Counted from the first letter of the stretch, positions 25,473 to 35,175 are shown. The stretch: 64,000 bases of DNA from Pseudomonas fluorescens (GCF_902497895.1 NZ_CABVHQ010000004.1:120094-184093), one strand, 5' to 3'. The notes: generated by a model from the sequence alone, not told the origin. Made by a program: numbers and translations.

Positions 25473-26306
25473 CTAGCCATAGCGCCCTGTAATGTAGTCT
25501 TCGGTCTGCTTTTTGGCCGGATTGGTGAACAGGGTATCGGTGTCGCCGAATTCCACCAGCTTGCCCATGTACATGAACGCGGTGTAGTCGGAAACCCGGG
25601 CAGCCTGTTGCATGTTATGAGTAACGATGACGATGGTGAACTTGGACTTCAACTCGTAGATCAGCTCTTCGACCTTCAGCGTCGAGATCGGGTCCAGCGC
25701 CGAGCAGGGTTCGTCGAGCAACAGGACTTCCGGCTCCACGGCGATGGTGCGGGCAATCACCAGACGCTGCTGCTGACCACCGGACAGACCCAGTGCCGAC
25801 TCGTGCAGACGGTCCTTGACCTCATCCCACAGGGCCGCGCCCTTCAACGCCCACTCTACCGCTTCGTCGAGCACACGCTTCTTGTTGATGCCTTGAATGC
25901 GCAGGCCGTAGACCACGTTTTCATAGATGGTTTTCGGGAACGGGTTGGGCTTCTGGAACACCATCCCGACCCGGCGACGCAGCTCGGCGACGTCTTCGCC
26001 CTTGCGGTAGATGTTGTTGCCGTACAGATTGATTTCGCCTTCCACGCGGCAACCGTCAACCAGATCGTTCATCCGGTTGAACGTGCGCAGCAGCGTCGAC
26101 TTGCCACAGCCGGACGGGCCGATAAAGGCGGTCACGCGCTGCTTGGGAATGTTCAGGCTGACATCGAACAGCGCTTGTTTATCGCCGTAGTACAGGCTCA
26201 GGCCCGGAACTTCGATGGCCACGGTTTCTTGCGCCAGGCTCAGGCTTTGCTTGTCGCGCCCCAGGGCGGACATGTTGATGCCGTGGCTATGTGCTTCGTG
26301 CTGCAT
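25473..26306 (-). CDS. pstB: Phosphate ABC transporter ATPase PstB
   Basis: PstB powers phosphate uptake through PstA/PstC. The 277-residue product has Walker [11 protein letters not shown]-loop [14 protein letters not shown], signature LSGGQQQR, Walker [14 protein letters not shown] and switch His in [14 protein letters not shown]. The 30-residue N-terminal extension ([16 protein letters not shown]...) is usual in Pseudomonas. GGGAGG near the start supports ATG 26306. phoU follows after 111 bases holding a repeat block. A 180-base gap with a REP doublet separates it from pstA upstream. Confidence 0.97.
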   Translation of the reverse strand: MQHEAHSHGINMSALGRDKQSLSLAQETVAIEVPGLSLYYGDKQALFDVSLNIPKQRVTAFIGPSGCGKSTLLRTFNRMNDLVDGCRVEGEINLYGNNIYRKGEDVAELRRRVGMVFQKPNPFPKTIYENVVYGLRIQGINKKRVLDEAVEWALKGAALWDEVKDRLHESALGLSGGQQQRLVIARTIAVEPEVLLLDEPCSALDPISTLKVEELIYELKSKFTIVIVTHNMQQAARVSDYTAFMYMGKLVEFGDTDTLFTNPAKKQTEDYITGRYG

Positions 26307-26377
26307 GGGAGGCTCCCTGTGCTAACAAATTCGTTTCGGTTGGCCGCCGCCCTCGCGGGGCCTGCGGTTCTGCTCTT

Positions 26378-26477
26378 CTGTAGGAGCGAGCTTGCTCGCG
26401 ATGGACGCTAACGATGACGCGGTGCAACTGATACCCCGCCGCTGCGCGGCTATCGCGAGCAAGCTCGCTCCTACAGG
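26378..26477. repeat. REP-type inverted pair, family B
   Basis: CTGTAGGAGCGAGCTTGCTC at 26378 is inverted by GAGCAAGCTCGCTCCTACAG ending at 26477. It lies between pstA and pstB inside the operon and could slow 3'-5' decay of the upstream message, as REPs do in E. coli. Confidence 0.85.
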
Positions 26478-26486
26478 GGGCGGCGA

Positions 26487-28157
26487 TTAACTATCCAAAG
26501 CTTTGTACTTCTCGCGCAGGTGGTTACGAATCCACACTGCCGACAGGTTGAGCGTGGCGATCACCATGACCAGCAGCAGTGCCGTGGCGTATACCAGCGG
26601 CCGCGCGGCTTCGACGTTCGGGCTCTGGAAGCCGACGTCGTAGATATGGAACCCCAGGTGCATGATTTTCTGGTCCAGGTGCAGGTACGGGTAGTTGCCA
26701 TCCACCGGCAGCGACGGCGCCAGTTTCACCACACCCACCAGCATCAACGGCGCCACTTCACCGGCGGCGCGAGCCACGGCGAGGATCATGCCGGTCATCA
26801 TCGCCGGGCTGGCCATTGGCAGGACGATCTTCCACAGCGTTTCCGCCTTGGTCGCGCCAAGCGCCAACGAACCTTCACGCACGGTGCGAGGAATCCGCGC
26901 CAGGCCTTCTTCGGTGGCGACGATCACCACCGGCACCGCCAGCAATGCCAGGGTCAGCGACGCCCAGAGCAGGCCCGGGGTACCGAAGGTCGGCGCCGGC
27001 AGCGCTTCAGGGAAGAACAAGCGGTCCACCGAACCACCCAGCACATAGACGAAGAAACCCAGACCGAACACCCCGTAAACGATGGCCGGAACGCCCGCGA
27101 GGTTGTTCACGGCAATACGGATCAGCCGGGTCATCGGGCCTTGACGGGCATACTCACGCAAGTAGACCGCCGCCAGCACGCCGAACGGGGTGACGATCAT
27201 CGCCATGATCAGGGTCATCATCACGGTGCCGAAAATCGCCGGGAAGATCCCGCCTTCAGTGTTGGCTTCACGTGGATCGTCGCTGAGGAATTCCCAGACC
27301 TTGCTGAAGTAGAAACTGATTTTGGTCAGCTGGCTCATAGCGTTCGGCTGGTAGGCGTGCACCACTTTGCCGATGCTGATTTCCACTTCTTTGCCGTTGG
27401 CATCGCGAGCCGTGAGGCTGTCGCGGTTGAACTGGGCGTGCAGGTCATCGAGTTTCGCTTCGATTGCCTTGTAACGACTGTTCAGTTCGGCGCGTTCGCC
27501 GTCCATATCCGCTTGAGCTGCGGCGTCGAGCTTGCCCGCCAGTTCCAGCTTCCGGGCTTGCAAACGCAGGCGTTCGAGGCCGGCGTTGATCGCGCCGATG
27601 TCGGATTTCTCGAGGGTTTTCAGCTGTGCGGCAAGCTGGTTGACGCGCTCGACCCGGGCTTGCAGCTCCGGCCAGGCCGCCTCGCCTTCAGCGATGACCT
27701 TGCCGTCCTGTTTGACGTTGACCAGGTAGCCGTAGAAGTTGCCCCACTCACGCCGTTCGATGGCCATCAGTTCCGGCGGCGTGGTCTGGTTGGTCAGCCA
27801 CTCGCCGACGATCCAGGTGAAGTCAGTACCGTTCAGGTCACGGTTGCCGACCTTGATCAGCTCGCGGGTCATGAACTCCGGGCCTTGATCGGGTACTGGC
27901 AGGCCAGCACTTTTCAAACGCTCACGGGGTACTTGTTCTTTCTGCACCACTTCGCCGACGACCAGCTGATTGGCTTGGCCAGGAACGTTGTAATGGGCGT
28001 GCACCAGGTCCGCCGGCCAGAAGTGGCCCAAGCCGCGCACGGCAATCACGGCCAGCAGGCCGATGGTCATGATGACCGCGATGGACACCGCGCCACCGCT
28101 GATCCAGACGCCTGGGGCGCCGCTCTTGAACCATCCTTTCAGGGAGTTCTGTTTCAC
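26487..28157 (-). CDS. pstA: Phosphate ABC transporter permease PstA (long form)
   Basis: PstA is one of two permeases of the phosphate importer. The 556-residue product is about 250 residues longer than E. coli PstA. After a first membrane helix (about 18-40) it has an insertion of about 250 residues that includes a helical, probably coiled-coil stretch (VERVNQLAAQLKTLEKSDIG). The conserved permease core follows from about residue 300 (TVMMTLIMAMIVTPFGVLAAVYL, EEGLARIPRTVREGSLALGATKAETLWKIVLP). GTG 28157 is the start, with AAGGTAGAAG upstream. It lies 15 bases after pstC, so the two are co-translated. The long form is typical of Pseudomonas. Confidence 0.94.
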   Translation of the reverse strand: MKQNSLKGWFKSGAPGVWISGGAVSIAVIMTIGLLAVIAVRGLGHFWPADLVHAHYNVPGQANQLVVGEVVQKEQVPRERLKSAGLPVPDQGPEFMTRELIKVGNRDLNGTDFTWIVGEWLTNQTTPPELMAIERREWGNFYGYLVNVKQDGKVIAEGEAAWPELQARVERVNQLAAQLKTLEKSDIGAINAGLERLRLQARKLELAGKLDAAAQADMDGERAELNSRYKAIEAKLDDLHAQFNRDSLTARDANGKEVEISIGKVVHAYQPNAMSQLTKISFYFSKVWEFLSDDPREANTEGGIFPAIFGTVMMTLIMAMIVTPFGVLAAVYLREYARQGPMTRLIRIAVNNLAGVPAIVYGVFGLGFFVYVLGGSVDRLFFPEALPAPTFGTPGLLWASLTLALLAVPVVIVATEEGLARIPRTVREGSLALGATKAETLWKIVLPMASPAMMTGMILAVARAAGEVAPLMLVGVVKLAPSLPVDGNYPYLHLDQKIMHLGFHIYDVGFQSPNVEAARPLVYATALLLVMVIATLNLSAVWIRNHLREKYKALDS

Positions 28158-28172
28158 AGACTTCTACCTTTC

Positions 28173-30455
28173 TTAAAGCGACGAGTATTTCTTGCGCAGA
28201 CGCTGACGGATCAGCTCGGCGAGGGTGTTCATGACGAAGGTGAACAACAGCAGCACCAGCGCCGAAAGGAAAAGCACGCGGTAGTGGCTGCCGCCGACTT
28301 CCGATTCGGGCATTTCCACCGCGACGTTGGCGGCCAGAGTGCGCAGGCCTTCGAACAGGTTCATTTCCATGACCGGGGTGTTACCGGTGGCCATCAGCAC
28401 GATCATGGTTTCGCCCACCGCACGGCCCATGCCGATCATCAAGGCCGAGAAGATGCCCGGGCTGGCAGTGAGGATCACCACGCGGGTCATGGTCTGCCAT
28501 GGTGTGGCGCCGAGCGCCAGGGAACCCAGGGTCAGGCCACGCGGCACGCTGAACACGGCGTCTTCGGCGATCGAGTAGATGTTCGGGATCACCGCAAACC
28601 CCATGGCCAGACCGACCACCAGGGCGTTGCGCTGGTCGTAGGTGATGCCCAGGTCGTGGGAAATCCACATGCGCATGTCGCCGCCGAAGAACCAGGTTTC
28701 CATGTACGGGCTCATGTACAGCGAGAGCCAGCCGACGAACAGGATCACCGGAATCAGGATCGCGCTTTCCCAGCCATCCGGTACCCGCAGGCGCAGCGAC
28801 TCAGGCAGGCGACTGAAGGTGAAGCCGGCAACCAGGATGCCGATTGGCATCAACAGCAGCAGGCTGAAGATCCCTGGCAAATGCCCTTCCACGTACGGCG
28901 CCAGGAACAGACCGGCGAAGAAGCCGAGGATCACCGTCGGCATCGCTTCCATCAACTCGATCACCGGCTTGACCTTGCGGCGCATGCCCGGGGCCATGAA
29001 GTAAGCGGTGTAGATCGCGGCGGCAACGGCCAGCGGGGCGGCCAGCAGCATGGCGTAGAACGCGGCTTTCAGCGTACCGAACGTCAGCGGCGAAAGGCTC
29101 AGCTTGGGTTCGAAGTCGGTATTGGCGGCGGTCGATTGCCAGACGTATTTAGGCTCGTCGTAGTTCTCGTACCAGACCTTGCTCCACAACGCGCTCCAGG
29201 AAACTTCCGGGTGCGGGTTTTCCAACAGCAGCGGTTGCAGCTTGCCGCCCTCTTCGACGATCACCCGGTTGGCCCGTGGCGACAGACCGAAGATCCCGGT
29301 GCCCTCGACCACTTGATCGACCAGCAAGGTGCGGTGTGCGGTGCTATGGAACACGCCGAGCTTGCCCGAGGCGTCCAGGGCGATGAAGCCTTTGCGACGT
29401 TCTTCAGCAGTGATTTCGACGATCGGCGTGGTGCCCATCTGGAAGGTCCGGATCTGTTTCAGGCGCTGTTCGCCATCCGGGTCGCGGGCCATGAACCATT
29501 GGGCCAGGCCACCCTTGGAGTCACCGATGATCAGCGAGATACCGCCCACCAGCTGGGTACTGGCGGTCACTTCGGCTTCGCCGTTGTCGAGCAGCTTGTA
29601 GCGACCGTTGAGGCTCTTGTCGCGCAGGCTGAACACGTCGGCCTGAGCACGCCCATTGAGCACGTACAGCCATTGCTGACGCGGGTCGACGAAGATGGCT
29701 TTGACCGGCTCGGTCATTTGCGGCAAATCGATGCGCACCTGATCACTGGTGACTTCACCGGTCATCATGTTTTCTTCTTTAGTCAGCGACAGCACGTGCA
29801 GTTGCGAACCGGTAGACCCGGCAACCACCAGGGCCGAATCGGTGGCATTGAGGCTGACGTGTTCCAGAGGACGGCTTTGTTCATCGAGCGCGATCGGCGT
29901 TTCACCGTATGGGTATTCGATGGCCGGTGAGATGGTCTTCTTGCTGTCCGGGTAGGTCACCTTATACGTGTGACGGAACACCAGAGCCTGGCCGTTGGAC
30001 AGGCCGACGATCACTAGCGGGCTGCCCGGCTGATCTTCACCGATGGAGGAAACGCTGACACCCGCCGGGATCGGCAGATCGACGCGGCGCAGCTCGGCGC
30101 CACTGTCGATATCGAAGAACAACGCCTGGCCCTTGTCGGAAACCCGCATGGCGACCTGGTTCTGTTCTTCAAGGGATATCATCAGCGGCTTGCCGGCATC
30201 CTGCATCCAGGCCGGAGTGATGGCGTCTTTCGCGGTCAGGTCGGCACCCTGGAACAGCGGCATCACCACGTAACCGAGGAAGAAGAAAATCAGGGTGATT
30301 GCGCCGAGGACGGCGAGACCACCGATCAGCACGTACCAGCGGGTCAGGCGATCTTTAAGCGCGCGCATGCGGCGCTTGCGTTGCAGCTCAGGCGTATTGA
30401 AGTCAATTCGCTTGGGGGGATTTGTAGTCATGGTGGAATTGGCCAGATCATTCAT
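28173..30455 (-). CDS. pstC: Phosphate ABC transporter permease PstC (long form)
   Basis: PstC pairs with PstA to form the phosphate channel. The 760-residue product is more than twice E. coli PstC. Residues 1-40 are cytoplasmic, one helix follows (YVLIGGLAVLGAITLIFFFLGYVV), then about 400 residues with beta-propeller-like strands (SGAELRRVDLP, SPLVIVGLSNGQALVFRH, SALVVAGSTGSQLHVLSLT, QQWLYVLNGRAQADVFSLRD). The permease core occupies the last third (LKAAFYAMLLAAPLAVAAAIYTAYF, ALGATPWQTMTRVVILTASPG). ATG 30455 is taken, with a GTG two codons upstream. Confidence 0.93.
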   Translation of the reverse strand: MNDLANSTMTTNPPKRIDFNTPELQRKRRMRALKDRLTRWYVLIGGLAVLGAITLIFFFLGYVVMPLFQGADLTAKDAITPAWMQDAGKPLMISLEEQNQVAMRVSDKGQALFFDIDSGAELRRVDLPIPAGVSVSSIGEDQPGSPLVIVGLSNGQALVFRHTYKVTYPDSKKTISPAIEYPYGETPIALDEQSRPLEHVSLNATDSALVVAGSTGSQLHVLSLTKEENMMTGEVTSDQVRIDLPQMTEPVKAIFVDPRQQWLYVLNGRAQADVFSLRDKSLNGRYKLLDNGEAEVTASTQLVGGISLIIGDSKGGLAQWFMARDPDGEQRLKQIRTFQMGTTPIVEITAEERRKGFIALDASGKLGVFHSTAHRTLLVDQVVEGTGIFGLSPRANRVIVEEGGKLQPLLLENPHPEVSWSALWSKVWYENYDEPKYVWQSTAANTDFEPKLSLSPLTFGTLKAAFYAMLLAAPLAVAAAIYTAYFMAPGMRRKVKPVIELMEAMPTVILGFFAGLFLAPYVEGHLPGIFSLLLLMPIGILVAGFTFSRLPESLRLRVPDGWESAILIPVILFVGWLSLYMSPYMETWFFGGDMRMWISHDLGITYDQRNALVVGLAMGFAVIPNIYSIAEDAVFSVPRGLTLGSLALGATPWQTMTRVVILTASPGIFSALMIGMGRAVGETMIVLMATGNTPVMEMNLFEGLRTLAANVAVEMPESEVGGSHYRVLFLSALVLLLFTFVMNTLAELIRQRLRKKYSSL

Positions 30456-30598
30456 TCGCACACCCTAGCGATCCTTTATGACAAAAACATGACAGTGCAG
30501 TGACGCGACAAATCCGCCGCCCGTGAGAACTGGCAGCGGAGCGAAAATTAGAGAGGCCGGCTTGCCGGCGATGCTGTCACCGCGGCAAACCTTAGCCT

Positions 30599-30688
30599 TG
30601 TAGGAGTGAGGCTTGCCCGCGATAGGAGCGACCCGATTTCAAGTTGAAAAACGCGGCGACCCCATCGCGAGCAAGCTCGGCTCCTACG
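30599..30688. repeat. REP-type inverted pair, family B
   Basis: TGTAGGAGTGAGGCTTGCCC at 30599 faces ATCGCGAGCAAGCTCGGCTC at 30664. It lies between pstS and pstC and may account for the much higher PstS level expected from a shared transcript. Confidence 0.75.
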
Positions 30689-30691
30689 GTG

Positions 30692-31690
30692 TTACTTTTT
30701 TACGACTGCAGCGCCTTCCTGCAGACCGAGGTCAGCCAGTGCTTTGGCAGCAACCTTGGCTGGCAGCGGGATGTAGCCGTCTTTCACCACCACTTCCTGA
30801 CCCTGTTTGGACAGAATCAGTTTCACGAACTCGGCTTCCAGCGGGGCCAGAGGCTTGTTCGGGGCTTTGTTGACGTAGACGTAGAGGAAACGCGACAGCG
30901 GGTATTTGCCGTTGAGGGCGTTTTCTTCGGTGTCTTCAACGAACTCAGTGCTGCCTTTCTTGGCCAGGGCCACAGTTTTCACACTGGCGGTCTTGTAGCC
31001 GATGCCCGAGTAGCCGACGCCGTTCAGCGAGCTGCTGATCGATTGCACAACCGACGCCGAACCTGGTTGTTCGTTGACGTTTGGCTTGTAGTCGCCTTTG
31101 CACAGGGCTTCTTCTTTGAAGTAGCCGTAGGTGCCGGATACCGAGTTACGACCGAACAGTTGCACTGGCTTGTTGGCCAGGTCGCCGGTCACGCCCAGGT
31201 CACCCCAGGTTTTCACGTCGGCTTTGGCGCCGCACAGACGAGTCGAGGAGAAGATCGCGTCGACTTGTTCCATGGTCAGGTGCTTGATCGGGTTGTCCTT
31301 GTGCACAAACACGGCGAGGGCATCCACAGCGACCGGGATAGCGGTCGGCTTGTAACCGTATTTGGTTTCGAAGGCTTGCAGCTCGTTGTCCTTCATCTTA
31401 CGGCTCATCGGGCCCAGGTTAGCGGTGCCTTCAGTCAGCGCGGGTGGCGCTGTGGAGGAGCCGGCAGCCTGAATCTGGATGTTGACGTTCGGGTATTCTT
31501 TTTTGTAGTTCTCGGCCCACAGGGTCATCAGGTTCGCCAGGGTATCGGAACCGACGCTGGACAAGTTGCCCGACACACCGGTGGTCTTGGTGTAGCTCGG
31601 GATAGCAGGGTCAACAGCGGCAACCGCATTGGCAGTCGCAACGCCAGCAGCGACAAACGTCATTGCCGCCATCAAACGCTTCAGTTTCAT
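30692..31690 (-). CDS. pstS: Phosphate-binding periplasmic protein PstS
   Basis: PstS captures phosphate in the periplasm and delivers it to PstCAB. The 332-residue product has a signal peptide ([24 protein letters not shown], cleavage near AVAAV) and the phosphate-pocket motifs [28 protein letters not shown] and [13 protein letters not shown]. Two Cys (in TRLCGAK and EALCKGD) are positioned for a disulfide. A Pho box lies upstream (31756-31773), so it is PhoB-activated. In Pseudomonas, PstS proteins of this type are also secreted by some strains. Confidence 0.96.
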   Translation of the reverse strand: MKLKRLMAAMTFVAAGVATANAVAAVDPAIPSYTKTTGVSGNLSSVGSDTLANLMTLWAENYKKEYPNVNIQIQAAGSSTAPPALTEGTANLGPMSRKMKDNELQAFETKYGYKPTAIPVAVDALAVFVHKDNPIKHLTMEQVDAIFSSTRLCGAKADVKTWGDLGVTGDLANKPVQLFGRNSVSGTYGYFKEEALCKGDYKPNVNEQPGSASVVQSISSSLNGVGYSGIGYKTASVKTVALAKKGSTEFVEDTEENALNGKYPLSRFLYVYVNKAPNKPLAPLEAEFVKLILSKQGQEVVVKDGYIPLPAKVAAKALADLGLQEGAAVVKK

Positions 31691-31755
31691 GCCTTACTCC
31701 TAGCAGATAGGTGTGTTAAGTCGGGCCAAGTATCTTTGGGCCGTGTGAACACTCT

Positions 31756-31773
31756 ATGACTGTAATATGACAA
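31756..31773 (-). promoter_or_regulatory. Pho box of the pstS promoter
   Basis: On the minus strand TTGTCAT (31773-31767), ATTA, CAGTCAT (31762-31756) matches the tandem CTGTCAT Pho box with correct 4-base spacing. It lies 66 bases ahead of the pstS start codon. No convincing -10 hexamer can be fixed by eye downstream. Confidence 0.85.
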
Positions 31774-31850
31774 TTAGATGAAAGGCCAGCATTCGATTAG
31801 AAGGCTGGCCTTTGAGGGAGGGCACAACGTAGGGGCGGGCCGCCCAGAAC

Positions 31851-31985
31851 CTGTGGCGAGGGGGCTTGCCCCCGCTCGGCTGAGGAAGCAGTCGTAATTC
31901 AGCCGATGAGTTCTGCCTGATAAAACGCATGTACCGCTATTTGAGACCGCTTCGCGCTCCAGCGGGGGCAAGCCCCCTCGCCACA
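31851..31985. repeat. REP-type inverted pair, family A
   Basis: CTGTGGCGAGGGGGCTTGCC at 31851 faces GGCAAGCCCCCTCGCCACAT ending at 31986. Confidence 0.85.
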
Positions 31986-32016
31986 TGTGTTCGCTTCAGG
32001 CCTCGCCACTCTCATA

Positions 32017-33315
32017 TCAACGCCCCTTCTTCCACAAATACAGCCCCACCAACAACCCCATGCTGCAAATAATCGCCACATAGTAAGCCGGGCCCAACGG
32101 GCTTTCCTTGAGCATCCAGGTGACGACCATCGGAGTCAGTCCGCCGAAGATTGCGTAGGCCAGGTTGTAGGAAAACGACAAGCCGCTGAAACGCACGACG
32201 GCCGGGAAGGCCTTGACCATCACGTACGGCACCGCGCCGATGGTGCCGACGAACAGGCCGGTCAGCGCATACAGCGGGAACAACCAGTCAGGGTGGTTGA
32301 ACAGGCTGTGGTAGAAGGTCCAGGAGGTCAGCAACAGCGCCCCACTGCCAAACACGAACACCCGGCCGGCACCAAAACGGTCAGCCAGTGCGCCGGCAGC
32401 CACGCAGCCCAGGCTCAGGAAGACGATCGCCAGACTGTTGGCCTGCAACGCAGTGGTCGGCGAGAAATGGTAGATGGTCTGCAGCACCGTCGGGGTCATC
32501 AGAATGACCACAATGACGCCTGCGGAGAGCAACCAGGTCAGCAGCATCGAGATCGCGATCGCCCCACGATGGTCGCGCAGCACCGCGCGCAATGGCACTT
32601 CTTCGGCCAGGGCTTTGCGCAGTTGCAGTTCGGCGAACACCGGAGTTTCGTGCAGCCAGCGACGCAGGTACACCGAGAACAGGCCGAATACCCCACCCAG
32701 CAGGAACGGGATTCGCCAGGCGTAATCGGCGACCTGCTCGGGGGTGTAAATGCCGTTGATCGCGGTGGCGACCAGCGAGCCGAGCAGGATTCCGGCGGTC
32801 AGGCCGCAGGTCAGCGTGCCGCAGGCGTAGCCGATGTGACGTTGCGGCACATGCTCGGATACAAATACCCAGGCGCCAGGCACTTCGCCGCCAATGGCCG
32901 CGCCCTGGATCACCCGCATCAGCAGCAAGAGGATGGGCGCCCACATGCCGATCTGCGCGTAGGTCGGCAGCAACCCCATGATCAACGTGGGCACGGCCAT
33001 CATGAAGATGCTCAGGGTGAACATCTTCTTGCGCCCCAGCAGGTCGCCAAAATGCGCCATGACGATGCCGCCCAGTGGCCGGGCCAGATACCCGGCCGCG
33101 AAAATCCCGAAGGTCTGCATCAGGCGCAGCCATTCCGGCATGTCCGCCGGAAAGAACAACTTGCCGACCACCGTGGCGAAGAACACGAAAATGATGAAGT
33201 CGTAAAACTCCAGCGCCCCACCCAAGGCAGACAGCGACAAAGTCTTGTAGTCGTTACGGGTCAACGGACGTGCGGGTTGCGCTGGCTGCGCAATGCTCGA
33301 GGGCACACTGGTCAT
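32017..33315 (-). CDS. MHS-family metabolite:proton symporter (MFS)
   Basis: The 432-residue product has twelve membrane segments and the MHS motifs LEFYDFIIFVFFATVVGKLFF in helix 1, the loop AHFGDLLGRKKMF between helices 2 and 3 (motif GDRxGRK), and RVIQGAAIGGEVPGAWVFVSEH in helix 4. Family members (ShiA, KgtP, ProP, CitA) import organic acids or betaines with protons. The substrate cannot be chosen from sequence. AGAGAAG precedes ATG 33315. It is transcribed singly, with a small palindrome at 33409-33422 upstream that may be an operator. Confidence 0.9.
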   Translation of the reverse strand: MTSVPSSIAQPAQPARPLTRNDYKTLSLSALGGALEFYDFIIFVFFATVVGKLFFPADMPEWLRLMQTFGIFAAGYLARPLGGIVMAHFGDLLGRKKMFTLSIFMMAVPTLIMGLLPTYAQIGMWAPILLLLMRVIQGAAIGGEVPGAWVFVSEHVPQRHIGYACGTLTCGLTAGILLGSLVATAINGIYTPEQVADYAWRIPFLLGGVFGLFSVYLRRWLHETPVFAELQLRKALAEEVPLRAVLRDHRGAIAISMLLTWLLSAGVIVVILMTPTVLQTIYHFSPTTALQANSLAIVFLSLGCVAAGALADRFGAGRVFVFGSGALLLTSWTFYHSLFNHPDWLFPLYALTGLFVGTIGAVPYVMVKAFPAVVRFSGLSFSYNLAYAIFGGLTPMVVTWMLKESPLGPAYYVAIICSMGLLVGLYLWKKGR

Positions 33316-33680
33316 GGCAAGGGCTTCTCTTATTAGTCGGATCTGAAAGCCGCAACAGCGCTGATTGAGGCCTTACAGGTTCGGCACGATAGCAAATTGT
33401 TCGAAAAAGCACATAGATGTGCGTAATTGGCGGTCAAAATGAGAACCGGACGGTCGTCGCGGGGTCTACCGACCGATATACTCGCAATCTGTAACGACTT
33501 GAAAGGGTTGCTGTGCGAAAACGCAGTTGGAAGAGCATTCAGCCGGTTTCGCAGAGTTTCCCTTTAGTACGCCTTACGAAAAACGCGACGAACGTAGTAT
33601 GTTCGGGCTGAATCGTTTTTCCCAAGACGGCTATTCACCTGAAGTACCAGAGAGAGTCACGGGTCAGAGGCACCCCCGGC
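33316..33680. other. Divergent promoter region between MHS symporter and thioesterase
   Basis: This gap of 365 bases contains GCACAT-AG-ATGTGC (33409-33422), a perfect 6+2+6 palindrome in an A/T-rich setting, a candidate operator for the symporter gene. The right half has no start codon with a good ribosome binding site and I see no gene in it. Confidence 0.45.
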
Positions 33681-34082
33681 ATGATAGAGCTCGAACAAGA
33701 AGATCCAATTCCGCAAGGCGATCTGGCCCTGCAAATTACCGCGCTTCCTCGCGAAACCAACGGCTTTGGCGATATTTTCGGTGGCTGGCTGGTGGCGCAG
33801 ATGGACCTCGCTGGCACGGCAATGGCCAGCAAAGTGGCGGGTGGGCGCGTAGCCACCGTTGCTATCGACCGTATGGCCTTTCTGGTGCCGGTCGCGGTCG
33901 GCGCGCAACTGTCGTTTTACACCCAGGCCCTGGAAATCGGCCGCAGCTCGATTCAAATGATGGTCGAGGTCTGGAGCGACGATCCGCTATCCAGCGAATG
34001 GCGTAAAGTGACTGAAGCCGTATTTGTCTTCGTCGCCATCGATGGCAGCGGACGCACCCGTTCAGTGCCGCCACGGCGTTAA
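33681..34082 (+). CDS. YciA-type acyl-CoA thioesterase
   Basis: The 133-residue hot-dog protein has the family core ETNGFGDIFGGWLVAQMDLAG. Here Asn and Asp lie in the catalytic stretch and the long helix follows. A second strand pair is VAIDRMAFLVPVAVGAQL. Such enzymes cleave acyl-CoA esters with broad chain-length range in the cytoplasm and form hexamers. A GAGG lies ahead of ATG 33681. The mutarotase gene begins 56 bases downstream and may share the transcript. Confidence 0.88.
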   Translation: MIELEQEDPIPQGDLALQITALPRETNGFGDIFGGWLVAQMDLAGTAMASKVAGGRVATVAIDRMAFLVPVAVGAQLSFYTQALEIGRSSIQMMVEVWSDDPLSSEWRKVTEAVFVFVAIDGSGRTRSVPPRR

Positions 34083-34138
34083 ACTCCTGGGCCCTTTGCG
34101 GGTCCATTGCAGTGAATGTTCCCGAGTGAGATTGCAGC

Positions 34139-35038
34139 ATGCCTATGCCCAACGTTGAAGCCGTGAAACTGGATGAGCTGAACTGCTGGCGCATCCGTCA
34201 CGGTCAGGCCGAATTGCTGGTGGCCCAGCAAGGCGCGCACATCCTCAGTTATCAGCTGGCTGGGCAACCGCCGCTGATCTGGCTCAACGATGAGGCCGTG
34301 TTCAAAACCGGCAAAAGCATTCGTGCCGGGGTTCCGGTGTGCTGGCCGTGGTTCGGCAATCTGGCGCGCAATCCGCAAAGCGTTCAGGACATGCGCCAGA
34401 GCACTGAACCCGCCACCGCCCACGGCTTGGTACGGGCGATAGACTGGGAGCTGGCCGGAATCGAAGCCGAGGGTGAAAACCTGAATGTCGAATTCGTCCT
34501 GCCACAGCCTGAAGACGGTTTGCCGGGCTGGCCCCATACAGTCGAGTTGAAGTTGAACATTCGTCTGGATGAGCAACTGCACATCAGCCTCACCAGCCAC
34601 AATCCGGGCACTGAAAGCGTGAGCATCAGCCAGGCGCTGCACAGCTATTTCGCCGTCAGCGATGTGCGCAACGTGCACGTCGAAGGGTTGGACGGGTTGA
34701 ACTATATCGAGACCCTGGACGACTGGAAAACCTGCACTCAGGCCGGTGATCTGCGCTTTACCGGAGAAACCGACCGCATCTATCTGGATACGCCCGAACA
34801 ACTGAGCATTGTCGACCCGGCCTGGGAGCGGCGTATTCAGCTGACCAGCCGTGGTTCACGCTCGGCGGTGATCTGGAACCCCTGGATCGAGCGCGCCGCC
34901 CGCTTCGGCGACATGGCCGACGACGGCTGGCAGCGCATGCTGTGCATCGAGACAGCGAATGTGATGGATGACGTGGTGACGCTGGCGCCAGGGGCGAGTC
35001 ATACCCTGGGTGTGAGTGTTGCCAGCAAGGCATTGTAG
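34139..35038 (+). CDS. D-hexose-6-phosphate mutarotase (YeaD family)
   Basis: The 299-residue product belongs to the aldose 1-epimerase superfamily, in the branch acting on glucose-6-phosphate anomers. Visible features are GAHILSYQLAGQPPLIWLNDEAVF, KSIRAGVPVCWPWFGN, HGLVRAIDWEL with the catalytic His, and SQALHSYFAVSDVRNVHVEGLDG. A late WNPWIERAARFGDMADDGWQRMLCIETANV carries the catalytic Glu. Length is usual. GTGAG precedes ATG 34139. The Arg-Ala-Gly motif near residue 60 fits phosphate binding. Confidence 0.9.
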   Translation: MPMPNVEAVKLDELNCWRIRHGQAELLVAQQGAHILSYQLAGQPPLIWLNDEAVFKTGKSIRAGVPVCWPWFGNLARNPQSVQDMRQSTEPATAHGLVRAIDWELAGIEAEGENLNVEFVLPQPEDGLPGWPHTVELKLNIRLDEQLHISLTSHNPGTESVSISQALHSYFAVSDVRNVHVEGLDGLNYIETLDDWKTCTQAGDLRFTGETDRIYLDTPEQLSIVDPAWERRIQLTSRGSRSAVIWNPWIERAARFGDMADDGWQRMLCIETANVMDDVVTLAPGASHTLGVSVASKAL

Positions 35039-35040
35039 AA

Positions 35041-35175
35041 CTGTGGCGAGGGGGCTTGTCCCCGCTCGGCCGCGAAGCGGTCGTAAAACCAGCCAATAGG
35101 TTCCTGCTGACAGAACTCGATTGCAGGTTTTGGGACTGCTGCGCAGTCCAGCGGGGGCAAGCCCCCTCGCCACAG
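35041..35175. repeat. REP-type inverted pair, family A
   Basis: CTGTGGCGAGGGGGCTTGTC at 35041, beginning two bases after the mutarotase stop codon, faces GGGGGCAAGCCCCCTCGCCA ending near 35173. One arm has TGTC in place of TGCC, a point difference between arms. Confidence 0.85.

Larger units (their letters stand above)
31691..32016. other. Gap between pstS and MHS symporter
   Basis: This 326-base gap holds the pstS leader and Pho box on the left. An AAAGGCCAGC...GCTGGCCTTT inverted repeat at 31780-31813 could terminate transcription on either strand, and a REP pair lies at 31851-31985. No gene was found. Confidence 0.6.

Noticed and set aside
26520..29930. Open frame of 1136 codons on the plus strand opposite pstA and pstC
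   Set aside because: It is the antisense shadow of two clear permease genes, very rich in His, Arg and Gln as GC-rich shadow frames are, with no start signal or domain.
33527..34006. 159-codon frame overlapping the thioesterase
   Set aside because: It overlaps a well-supported hot-dog thioesterase gene in another frame and has no ribosome binding site or recognisable domain.
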